NCBI GenBank assembly: GCA_005787665.1
Contig: SYAB01000307.1
Location: 1-8,607, forward strand
Length of the DNA stretch: 8,607 bases
Direction of reading: 5' to 3'
DNA from: Actinomycetota bacterium
GTDB taxonomy: Bacteria; Actinomycetota; Actinomycetes; Mycobacteriales; Mycobacteriaceae
Made by a program: the position numbers and the translations under genes
The notes under the pieces: model-generated
Databases searched by the model: none
Told to the model about the DNA's origin: nothing
Seen by the model: only the letters and a program-made list of their open reading frames with translations
Shown: positions 1 through 7,255 of the stretch, one piece after another
How the letters are laid out: each line of letters starts with the position of its first letter
How positions within the stretch are numbered: position 1 is the stretch's first letter

Positions 1-1
1 G

Positions 2-682
2 CTGGCCAGCCCCCCGCTGGACTTCCATGTCAGCGACACCTATTTCGTCGTCGCACACTTCCACTACGTGTTGTTCGGCGTGATCGTGTTCGCTACCTAC
101 GCCGGCGTGTACTTCTGGTTCCCGAAGATGACCGGCCGCATGATGGACGAGCGGTTGGGCAAGCTGCACTTCTGGCTGACCATGATCGGCTTCAACCTGA
201 CCTTCTTGGTCCAGCACTGGGTCGGCGATGAAGGGATGCCCCGCCGCTACGCCGACTACCTGCCCTCCGACGGCTTCACCGCGCTCAATGTCGTGTCCAC
301 GATCGGCGCGGCCATCCTGGGCGTTTCGATGCTGCCCTTCTTCTTCAACATCGTGAAGAGCTGGCGCTACGGCGAGGTGGTCACGGTGGACGACCCGTGG
401 GGCCACGGGAACTCCCTGGAGTGGGCGACGTCCTGCCCGCCCCCGCGGCACAACTTCACCGAGCTGCCCAACATCCGGTCGGAGCGTCCGGCGTTCGAGC
501 TGCACTACCCGCACATGGTCGAGCGGATGCGCCAGGAGGCGCATGTGGGCCGTTCGCACACCAGTGAGAAGCGGGTGGTCGCCGCCATGGTCGGCTTCGA
601 CGCGACCAAGAAGGCGGAGTTCCAAAGCTCGCCGCGCAACCAGCGGGCCAAGGGCTCCACCGACCGGGACGGCAACAAGTAG
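2..682 (+). CDS. ctaD: Cytochrome c oxidase (aa3-type) subunit I, C-terminal part (5' end outside window)
   Basis: This is the C-terminal 226 residues of the catalytic subunit of the aa3 cytochrome c oxidase, which reduces O2 to water in the cytoplasmic membrane and pumps protons. The frame is open from base 2, so the gene continues to the left of the window. The partial protein opens in transmembrane helix X with [15 protein letters not shown]. In subunit I the first His of HFH (codon at 56) ligates heme a3 and the second (codon at 62) ligates heme a. Two more hydrophobic helices follow (around [19 protein letters not shown] and [20 protein letters not shown]), consistent with helices XI and XII. 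The tail contains [18 protein letters not shown], typical of actinobacterial CtaD, then a polar cytoplasmic extension. The TAG stop is at 680-682. The CuB-ligand region and the cross-linked Tyr lie outside the window. Identification is very secure. Confidence 0.97.
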   Translation: MASPPLDFHVSDTYFVVAHFHYVLFGVIVFATYAGVYFWFPKMTGRMMDERLGKLHFWLTMIGFNLTFLVQHWVGDEGMPRRYADYLPSDGFTALNVVSTIGAAILGVSMLPFFFNIVKSWRYGEVVTVDDPWGHGNSLEWATSCPPPRHNFTELPNIRSERPAFELHYPHMVERMRQEAHVGRSHTSEKRVVAAMVGFDATKKAEFQSSPRNQRAKGSTDRDGNK

Positions 683-1951
<1,269 letters not shown>

Positions 1952-1953
1952 CG

Positions 1954-2820
1954 ATGCGGCACGATGAAGCGGTGACCGACGCCGACCCTGACGCCGAGGA
2001 CGTCGATGCGGATCTGCTGATCGACTTCCGTCGGGTCACGCTGCGCCGCGGCGGCCGGGTCCTGGTCGGGCCGGTCGACTGGCAGGTCGAACTCGACGAG
2101 CGCTGGGTGGTGATCGGGCCGAACGGCGCCGGTAAGACCTCGCTGCTGCGGATGGCCGCGGCCATGGAACATCCGACCAGCGGATCGGCCACCGTGCTGG
2201 GGGAGCGGCTCGGCCGCGTCGATATGAACGAGCTCCGCCAGCGGGTCGGGCTGAGCAGTTCCGCACTGGCCCAGCGCATTCCGGACGGTGAGGTGGTGCG
2301 CGACCTGGTGGTCTCAGCCGGCTACGCCGTCCTGGGCCGATGGCGGGAGAGCTACGACGCCCTCGACTACACCCGCGCCGTCGATACCCTCGAGAGCGTG
2401 GGGGCCGAGCACCTCGCCGAACGCACCTACGGCACCCTCTCGGAGGGGGAGCGCAAACGGGTGCTGATCGCCCGGTCGCTGATGACCGACCCGGAGCTTC
2501 TGCTGCTCGACGAGCCCGCCGCCGGGCTTGACCTGGGCGGTCGGGAGGAACTGGTGGCCCGGCTGGCCGATCTGGCCGCCGACCCGGACTCCCCGGCCCT
2601 GGTGTTGGTCACTCACCATGTCGAGGAGATCCCGCCGGGGTTCAGCCACTGCCTGATCCTGGCGGAGGGTGCGGTGGTGGCGGCAGGCCTGCTCGCCGAC
2701 GTGATGACCGCGGAGAACCTGTCGGCGGCATTCGGGCAGTCCATCGCGGTGGACACGATCGACGGGCGCTACTTCGCCCGGCGGGCCCGAACCCGTGCTG
2801 CCCACCGGAGGCGCCCGTGA
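1954..2820 (+). CDS. ABC transporter ATP-binding protein, ModF/YlmA-like (orphan ATPase)
   Basis: A 288-residue ABC ATPase domain with no membrane segment. Walker A is GPNGAGKT (residues 55-62). The signature is LSEGERKR (162-169), a variant of LSGGQ. Walker B is LLLLDEP with Asp186 and catalytic Glu187, and the switch His is His221 in VTHHVEEIPPGF. The phrase THHVEEIPPGF and the Q-loop region RVGLSSSAL, which has no Gln, resemble the ModF/PhrA/YlmA group (COG1119). Members are often encoded without a partner permease, and none is seen here. The substrate is therefore unknown and a role in transport is not assured. Start choice: ATG at 1954 is two bases after serB. GTG at 1972 would remove six residues and is an equal alternative, since neither has a convincing ribosome binding site. 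The 3' end overlaps the Nudix gene by 4 bases, implying translational coupling. Homologous by position to Rv3041c. Confidence 0.93.
   Translation: MRHDEAVTDADPDAEDVDADLLIDFRRVTLRRGGRVLVGPVDWQVELDERWVVIGPNGAGKTSLLRMAAAMEHPTSGSATVLGERLGRVDMNELRQRVGLSSSALAQRIPDGEVVRDLVVSAGYAVLGRWRESYDALDYTRAVDTLESVGAEHLAERTYGTLSEGERKRVLIARSLMTDPELLLLDEPAAGLDLGGREELVARLADLAADPDSPALVLVTHHVEEIPPGFSHCLILAEGAVVAAGLLADVMTAENLSAAFGQSIAVDTIDGRYFARRARTRAAHRRRP
2807..2811 (+). promoter_or_regulatory. Shine-Dalgarno GGAGG for the Nudix gene
   Basis: GGAGG lies five bases before the GTG at 2817, inside the last codons of the ABC ATPase gene. It is the only strong Shine-Dalgarno I see in the plus-strand gene series. It decides the start of the Nudix gene and supports the 4-base GTGA overlap. 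Confidence 0.75.
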
Positions 2821-3695
2821 ACTCGACACCCGAGCCGGTCGCGGTGCGCCCGGCCGCCACCGTGATGCTCGTCCGCGACACCGTCGCTCCTGCCCCGCCG
2901 CCGGAGGCGGCGTCACCGTTGGCTCGGCGCGCCGGCATCGAGGTGTTCCTGATGCGCCGCCACGCCGCGATGGAGTTCGCCGCCGGAATGACGGTGTTTC
3001 CCGGCGGCGGGGTCGACGAGCGTGACCGGGACGGGGGTCTGGTGGGAAAGGGCGCCTGGTACGGGCCCGAACCCGAATGGTGGGCGCGGCGTTTCGGGAT
3101 CGAGGCCGACCTCGCCGAGGCGCTGGTCTGCGCGGCGGCTCGCGAGACCTTCGAGGAGTCCGGGGTGCTCTTCGCCGGCCCGGCCGACGATCCGGACGGC
3201 ATTGTCCGGGATGCCGCGGTCTATCACCGCGAACGTGCCGCGTTGGAGGACCGCAGCCTGTCCTTCGGTGATTTCCTCCGTGCCGAGAACCTGGTGATCC
3301 GGGCCGATCTGCTGCGGCCGTGGTCGAATTGGGTCACTCCCAAGGAGGAGCGGACCCGGCGCTACGACACCTATTTCTTCGTCGGGGCACTTCCGGAAGG
3401 ACAGCGCGCCGACGGGCACAACACCGAATCCGACCGGGCCGGCTGGGCGCGGCCCGAGGCCGCGATCGAGGACTTCGCGCAGGGCCGGGCTCTGCTGCTG
3501 CCGCCGACCTGGAGCCAACTGGACTCGCTGGCCGGCCGGACGGTGGCCGAGGTGCTCGCTCTGGAACGGCAGATCGGTGCCGTCGAACCCACCATGACCG
3601 TGCTCGAGAACGGCAACTGGGAGATCGAGTTCTTCGACGGCGACCGTTACAACGAGGCGCGACGCAGCGCGATGCGCCGGCTGGCCCGGGACTGA
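2817..3695 (+). CDS. Nudix hydrolase with insertion before the Nudix helix (NUDT19-like)
   Basis: A 292-residue Nudix-superfamily protein; these enzymes cleave nucleoside diphosphates linked to another moiety using Mg2+. FPGGGVDE (residues 61-68) is the strand-loop before the Nudix helix. The catalytic helix core is RETFEESGV (109-117), matching REUxEExGU, with metal-binding Glu113 and Glu114. Glu101 sits at the proper distance before Arg109. The Gly that normally starts the box is one residue out of register, at Gly94. About 40 residues separate FPGG from RETFEE, an insertion that resembles the eukaryotic NUDT19 (CoA diphosphohydrolase) branch. This suggests, but does not show, CoA or acyl-CoA substrates. 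The GTG start overlaps the stop of the upstream ATPase (GTGA) and has GGAGG five bases before it, so the start is well supported. The neighbouring crotonase would fit a CoA-related theme. Corresponds by position to Rv3040c. Confidence 0.92.
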   Translation: MNSTPEPVAVRPAATVMLVRDTVAPAPPPEAASPLARRAGIEVFLMRRHAAMEFAAGMTVFPGGGVDERDRDGGLVGKGAWYGPEPEWWARRFGIEADLAEALVCAAARETFEESGVLFAGPADDPDGIVRDAAVYHRERAALEDRSLSFGDFLRAENLVIRADLLRPWSNWVTPKEERTRRYDTYFFVGALPEGQRADGHNTESDRAGWARPEAAIEDFAQGRALLLPPTWSQLDSLAGRTVAEVLALERQIGAVEPTMTVLENGNWEIEFFDGDRYNEARRSAMRRLARD

Positions 3696-3698
3696 GCC

Positions 3699-4412
3699 GT
3701 GCGCGAATTCGTCGCCGTGCACACGCATGAGGGTCAGCCCGGGATCGGCACCGTGGTGATCACCCGCGAGCCGACGAACGCGCTGACCCGGCAGGCCTAT
3801 CGTGAGCTGGCCGACGCCGCCGCGGAAGTGGCGGGCCGTGGCGATATCGCCGCGGTGATCCTCTACGGAGGCCACGAGATCTTCTCCGCCGGCGATGACG
3901 TTCCGGAGTTGCGCACTCTCGACCGCGCCGGCGCCGAGGCCGCCGACCGGATCCGCCGCGCCGCCCTGGACGCCGTCGGCGCCATCCCCAAACCCACCGT
4001 CGCGGCGGTGACCGGCTACGCACTGGGCGCGGGGCTGAGCCTCGCGCTGGCGGCCGACTGGCGGGTATGCGGGGACAACGCCAAACTCGGCGCGACCGAG
4101 ATCCTTGCCGGCCTGCTGCCCGGCGGCGGCGGATGCGCGCGGTTGGCTCGCGCCCTTGGCCGGTCGCGCGCCAAGGAACTGGTCTTCAGCGGCCGTTTCG
4201 TCGGTGCCGAGGAGGCGTTGGCGCTGGGATTGGTCGATGAACTGGTCGCACCCGATGATGTCTTCGAATCCGCCTTGAACTGGGCGGGCCGCTTCGTCGA
4301 TGCTCCGCCGGCTGCCGTCGCCGCCGCCAAGGCGCTCATCGACACCGGAGCGGACCCCGAGGCGGAGGCCAAGCGATACGGCGAGGTTTTTGCCGACACC
4401 ATCGGCGGTTAG
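3699..4412 (+). CDS. echA17: Crotonase-fold enoyl-CoA hydratase/isomerase family protein (EchA17-like)
   Basis: A 237-residue crotonase-superfamily protein, a fold that binds acyl-CoA and stabilises enolate intermediates. The oxyanion-hole loop FSAGDD is at residues 62-67. The second half, [20 protein letters not shown] (101-120) and [16 protein letters not shown] (130-145), aligns with the rat mitochondrial hydratase active site. Glu134 matches rat Glu164. The position of rat Glu144 is Ser114, and rat oxyanion Gly141 is Ala111. One of the two catalytic glutamates of classical hydratases is thus absent, so simple water addition to enoyl-CoA is doubtful; isomerase or another activity is possible. 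M. tuberculosis EchA17 has a similar GAGL stretch as far as I remember. The GTG start at 3699 lies 3 bases after the Nudix stop, with a weak GGGA at 3688. The TAG stop at 4410-4412 also forms the beginning of a -10 box for the next gene. Confidence 0.9.
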   Translation: MREFVAVHTHEGQPGIGTVVITREPTNALTRQAYRELADAAAEVAGRGDIAAVILYGGHEIFSAGDDVPELRTLDRAGAEAADRIRRAALDAVGAIPKPTVAAVTGYALGAGLSLALAADWRVCGDNAKLGATEILAGLLPGGGGCARLARALGRSRAKELVFSGRFVGAEEALALGLVDELVAPDDVFESALNWAGRFVDAPPAAVAAAKALIDTGADPEAEAKRYGEVFADTIGG

Positions 4413-4415
4413 GCT
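4410..4415 (+). promoter_or_regulatory. -10 box TAGGCT of a probable leaderless promoter for the methyltransferase gene
   Basis: TAGGCT fits the mycobacterial TANNNT -10 consensus. It ends seven bases before the ATG at 4423, so transcription would begin at or near the A of the start codon. No Shine-Dalgarno precedes that ATG, as expected for a leaderless message. The first three bases of the box are the echA17 stop codon. No convincing -35 is seen, although T-rich TTTTTG lies at 4387-4392, 17 bases upstream. The same TAGGCTGCC string recurs at 6567. Predicted from sequence only. Confidence 0.6.
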
Positions 4416-4422
4416 GCCCTGC

Positions 4423-5403
4423 ATGACGAGCAAGCCACTCGCCGACGACCCGGCCCCCAACCCGCACGCCACCGCCGAGCAGGTCCAAGCGGCCCTGAAG
4501 GACTCCAAGCTCGCCCAGGTGCTCTACCACGACTGGGAAGCCGAGACCTACGACGACAAGTGGTCGATCTCCTACGACAAGCGCTGCGTGGACTATGCGC
4601 GCAACCTGTTCGACGCCACCGTCCCGGCCGCCGAATTGCGCGACCTGCCCTACGAGCGGGCGTTGGAACTCGGTTGCGGCAGCGGTTTCTTCCTGCTGAA
4701 CCTGATCCAGGCCGGGGTGGCCCGCCGCGGGTCGGTCACCGACCTGTCCCCGGGAATGGTCAAGGTGGCCGTCCGCAATGGCGAGTCGCTCGGCCTCGAG
4801 ATCGACGGTCGGGTGGCCGACGCCGAGGGCATCCCCTATGACGACGCCACCTTCGACCTCGTGGTCGGACATGCGGTGCTTCATCACATTCCTGACGTCG
4901 AGAAGTCCCTGCGCGAGGTGGTGCGGGTGCTCAAACCCGGCGGCCGGTTCGTCTTCGCCGGTGAGCCGACCACCGTCGGCAACGGCTACGCCCGCAACCT
5001 GTCCACCCTGACCTGGCGGGTGGCCACCAATGCCACCCGGTTGCCCGGCCTGCGGGGCTGGCGACGGCCGCAGGCCGAACTCGACGAGTCCTCCCGGGCT
5101 GCGGCCCTGGAGGCGGTGGTCGATCTGCACACCTTCGACCCCGCCGATCTCGAGCGGATGGCGCGCAGCGCGGGTGCGGTCGACGTGGAGACGCAGACAA
5201 CCGAATTCACCGCCGCGATGCTGGGTTGGCCGCTGCGCACGATCGAGGCCATGGTGCCGCCGGGCAAACTCGGCTGGGCCTGGGCGCGGTTCGCGTTCGG
5301 CGGCTGGATCGCCCTGAGCTGGGTCGACGACAACCTCTGGCGGGCCGTGGTGCCCAAGTCGTGGTACTACAACGTCATGATCACCGGGGTCAAACCCTCC
5401 TGA
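4423..5403 (+). CDS. Class I SAM-dependent methyltransferase (Rv3038c-like)
   Basis: A 326-residue methyltransferase of the Methyltransf_11/25 type; the substrate is unknown. Motif I is ELGCGSGFF (residues 82-90), which binds SAM. Asp107 in VTDLSPGM is the acidic residue after strand 2, in the position that usually contacts the SAM ribose. ADAEGIPYDDATFDLVVG (132-149) is motif II with the adenine-contacting region. AVLHHIPD (151-158) and VLKPGGRFVFAGEP (169-182) complete the Rossmann core. A C-terminal part (about 225-326) rich in Trp and hydrophobic residues, including two stretches near 266-300, may form a substrate lid or touch membranes. The frame is open upstream to 4300, but ATG at 4423 is chosen: it follows the echA17 stop by ten bases, sits at a leaderless distance from a -10 box, and gives about the length I recall for Rv3038c (327). 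The 3' end overlaps the start of a second methyltransferase gene. Confidence 0.93.
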   Translation: MTSKPLADDPAPNPHATAEQVQAALKDSKLAQVLYHDWEAETYDDKWSISYDKRCVDYARNLFDATVPAAELRDLPYERALELGCGSGFFLLNLIQAGVARRGSVTDLSPGMVKVAVRNGESLGLEIDGRVADAEGIPYDDATFDLVVGHAVLHHIPDVEKSLREVVRVLKPGGRFVFAGEPTTVGNGYARNLSTLTWRVATNATRLPGLRGWRRPQAELDESSRAAALEAVVDLHTFDPADLERMARSAGAVDVETQTTEFTAAMLGWPLRTIEAMVPPGKLGWAWARFAFGGWIALSWVDDNLWRAVVPKSWYYNVMITGVKPS

Positions 5404-6569
5404 GCTTCACCCGCGCCGATGTCGCCTATCTGACCGGAGAAGCCGGTCTGGCCGCGCTCGTCGAGGTCGGGGCGCACCCGCTGACCGAGGCCACCCTGCT
5501 CGCCGACATCGCCGCCCTTCGCCGCCGCTTCGCCGACCGCACCACCGCACTGGTGCAGACCACCATGCTGCGCCGCAAGGCGGTCGCCAAGTTCGGCGAG
5601 CGGGCCTCCGGCTGGTTGTTCACCGACGAGGCTCTGCAGCAGGCGACCACCGCCGAGGTGGCGCGCCACCGCGCGCGTCGGCTGACCGGTCGGGTAGTGC
5701 ATGACGCGACGTGTTCGATCGGCACCGAACTGGCCGCGCTGCGCGACACCGCCGACTACGTCGTCGGCAGCGATCTCGACGAGGTGCGGCTGGCCATGGC
5801 GCACCACAACGTCGCCGGGGTGCCGCTGTGCCGGGCGGATGCGCTGCGCCCGATCGTCGGAGCCCAAGCTGTGGTCATCCTTGATCCGGCCCGTCGCAGC
5901 GGAGGCCGGCGTCGCTTCGACCCGCGCGCGTACACCCCGCCTCTGGACGAGCTGGGCACCGTCTACCGGGGCCGGGCCACCGTGGTGAAATGCGCGCCGG
6001 GGATCGATTTCGAGGCTGTGCGCGCGCTGGGCTTCGACGGCGAGATCGAGGTGATCTCCACCGGCGGCTCGGTGCGGGAGGCTTGCCTGTGGTCGGCGGA
6101 ACTGGCGGGGCCCGGTGTGCGCCAGCGGGCGACGGTGCTCGATCTGGGTGAGGACATCACCGACGCCGACCCCGACGACTGCCGCACCGCCGCACCCGGG
6201 CGATGGATCATCGATCCGGACGGCGCCGTCGTCCGCGCCGGATTGGTGCGCCAGTACGCCGCGCGGCACGGGTTGTGGCAGCTGGACCCCGATATCGCCT
6301 ACCTCACCGGGGATCAGTTGCCCGCGGGGATGCGCGGCTTCGAGATCATCGACCGGGTGGCGCTACGGGAAAAGGTGCTGCGCCAAACGCTTTCGGCGTT
6401 GGACTGCGGTCCGCTGGAGATCCTGGTGCGCGGTGTCGACGTGGACCCCGATGTTCTGCGGCGTCGGCTCCGCCTCTCGGGAAGCCAGTCGTTGGCAGTG
6501 GTGATCCTGAGGATGGGCGCTGGCACCGCCTCCCGATCGGCGGCTTTCATCTGCCGGGCGTCCCGGTAG
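5400..6569 (+). CDS. SAM-dependent methyltransferase with C-terminal THUMP-like domain (Rv3037c-like)
   Basis: A protein of about 389 residues with a helical N-terminal region, a class I methyltransferase core and a C-terminal THUMP-like domain, an arrangement that points to RNA methylation. Counting from 5400, the core has DATCSIGTELAAL (102-114, motif I), GSDLDEVRLAMAHHN (123-137) with Asp125 or Asp127 as the SAM ribose contact, CRADAL (144-149), and ILDPARRSGGRR (160-171), a DPPR-like catalytic motif. The THUMP-like part is about 308-385. The target RNA and base are unknown. The reading frame and TAG stop (6567-6569) are certain, but the start is not. There is no ATG, GTG or TTG near the conserved beginning LSFTRADVAYL. 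A CTG at 5400 would overlap the upstream stop as CTGA, where an ATGA overlap would be expected. The nearest standard start is GTG at 5361, inside the upstream gene. The gene is probably co-transcribed with the preceding methyltransferase. Confidence 0.9.
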   Translation: MSFTRADVAYLTGEAGLAALVEVGAHPLTEATLLADIAALRRRFADRTTALVQTTMLRRKAVAKFGERASGWLFTDEALQQATTAEVARHRARRLTGRVVHDATCSIGTELAALRDTADYVVGSDLDEVRLAMAHHNVAGVPLCRADALRPIVGAQAVVILDPARRSGGRRRFDPRAYTPPLDELGTVYRGRATVVKCAPGIDFEAVRALGFDGEIEVISTGGSVREACLWSAELAGPGVRQRATVLDLGEDITDADPDDCRTAAPGRWIIDPDGAVVRAGLVRQYAARHGLWQLDPDIAYLTGDQLPAGMRGFEIIDRVALREKVLRQTLSALDCGPLEILVRGVDVDPDVLRRRLRLSGSQSLAVVILRMGAGTASRSAAFICRASR

Positions 6570-6572
6570 GCT
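6567..6572 (+). promoter_or_regulatory. -10 box TAGGCT of a probable leaderless promoter for the TB22.2-like gene
   Basis: TAGGCT (TANNNT type) ends seven bases before the ATG at 6580, placing the transcription start at or near the ATG. No Shine-Dalgarno precedes it. The first three bases are the stop codon of the THUMP-like methyltransferase. The nine bases TAGGCTGCC are identical to those at 4410-4418, with the same spacing to ATG. No clear -35 is seen. Predicted from sequence only. Confidence 0.6.
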
Positions 6573-6579
6573 GCCGGGT

Positions 6580-7251
6580 ATGCGAATCCCGAGCCTGGCC
6601 GCGGCACTTCTCACCGCCGCCGTCCTGGCCGCGCCGCCCGCAGCCGCCGCGCCCGCCTGCGCCGCACTCGGCGGCGTCGTGCAGGGCGGCGGGATCTGCA
6701 GTGTTCAGGCCAGTTCGCCGGCCTACACGATGGACATGACGTTTCCGCTCGGCTACCCCGACGAACAGGCGATCCTGGACTACCTGGGCCAGGCCCGCGA
6801 TGGTTTCGTGCGGGTGGCTCAGACCCCGGAGGACAGCTACGGCCCCTACGAGATGAACGTCACCGCGGAGTCGTTCCAGTCGGCGCAGACCCGCAGTGTG
6901 GTGCTGACCCTCTTTCAGGACCTCGGCAGCGCCCATCCGACGACCTGGTACAAATCCTTCACCTACGACGTCGAGCGCAGCCGGCCGGTGACCTTCGAGA
7001 CGCTCTTCGCCCCGGATGCCAAGCCGCTGGCGCAGATCTTCCCGATCGTGCAGCGCCAACTGGAGGCGAGCACCGGCATGGTCGGCAGCGTCTCGCCGGG
7101 GGACGGTATGGATCCCACGCATTATCAGAACTTCGCTGTGACCGACGACGCGGTGATCTTCTTCTTCGGCCGCGCCGAGATGCTGCCGTCCTATGCGGGC
7201 GCGACCTCGGTCAGCGTGCCGCGCGACGCAATTCCGCCGCTGCAGCTCTGA
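6580..7251 (+). CDS. Exported TB22.2-like protein with DUF3298/RsiV-like domain
   Basis: A 223-residue secreted or cell-wall protein. Residues 1-24 form a signal peptide: short charged start (MRIPS), an Ala/Leu-rich core, then AAPPAAAA with a probable signal peptidase I site before APAC. Cys27 and Cys40 are the only cysteines and could form a disulfide. Cys27 is not in a lipobox. The stretch VVLTLFQDLGSAHPTTWYKSFTYD (107-130) followed by VTFETLF (137-143) fits the DUF3298 pattern of the RsiV-like family (GGAH motif, then a DLF motif). Position and content match Rv3036c (TB22.2), for which I recall a report of esterase activity in M. tuberculosis. No GxSxG motif exists here, so a classical serine-hydrolase active site is not evident. 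The ATG at 6580 gives an intact signal peptide and suits leaderless expression. The gene ends 4 bases from the stop of the convergent neighbour. Confidence 0.9.
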   Translation: MRIPSLAAALLTAAVLAAPPAAAAPACAALGGVVQGGGICSVQASSPAYTMDMTFPLGYPDEQAILDYLGQARDGFVRVAQTPEDSYGPYEMNVTAESFQSAQTRSVVLTLFQDLGSAHPTTWYKSFTYDVERSRPVTFETLFAPDAKPLAQIFPIVQRQLEASTGMVGSVSPGDGMDPTHYQNFAVTDDAVIFFFGRAEMLPSYAGATSVSVPRDAIPPLQL

Positions 7252-7255
7252 GACC

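Noticed and set aside
4300..4422. 41-residue N-terminal extension of the Rv3038c-like methyltransferase
   Set aside because: The extension is Pro/Arg-rich translation of echA17 in another frame. ATG at 4423 has a promoter at leaderless spacing and gives the expected length.
2913..4508. 531-residue open frame on the minus strand covering the Nudix and echA17 genes
   Set aside because: It is antisense to two well-recognised genes, has low-complexity Gly/Arg/Pro-rich composition and no recognisable domain. Long antisense frames are common in GC-rich coding DNA.
5367..6269. 300-residue minus-strand open frame across the THUMP-like gene
   Set aside because: It lies antisense to a gene with clear methyltransferase motifs and shows no family features itself.
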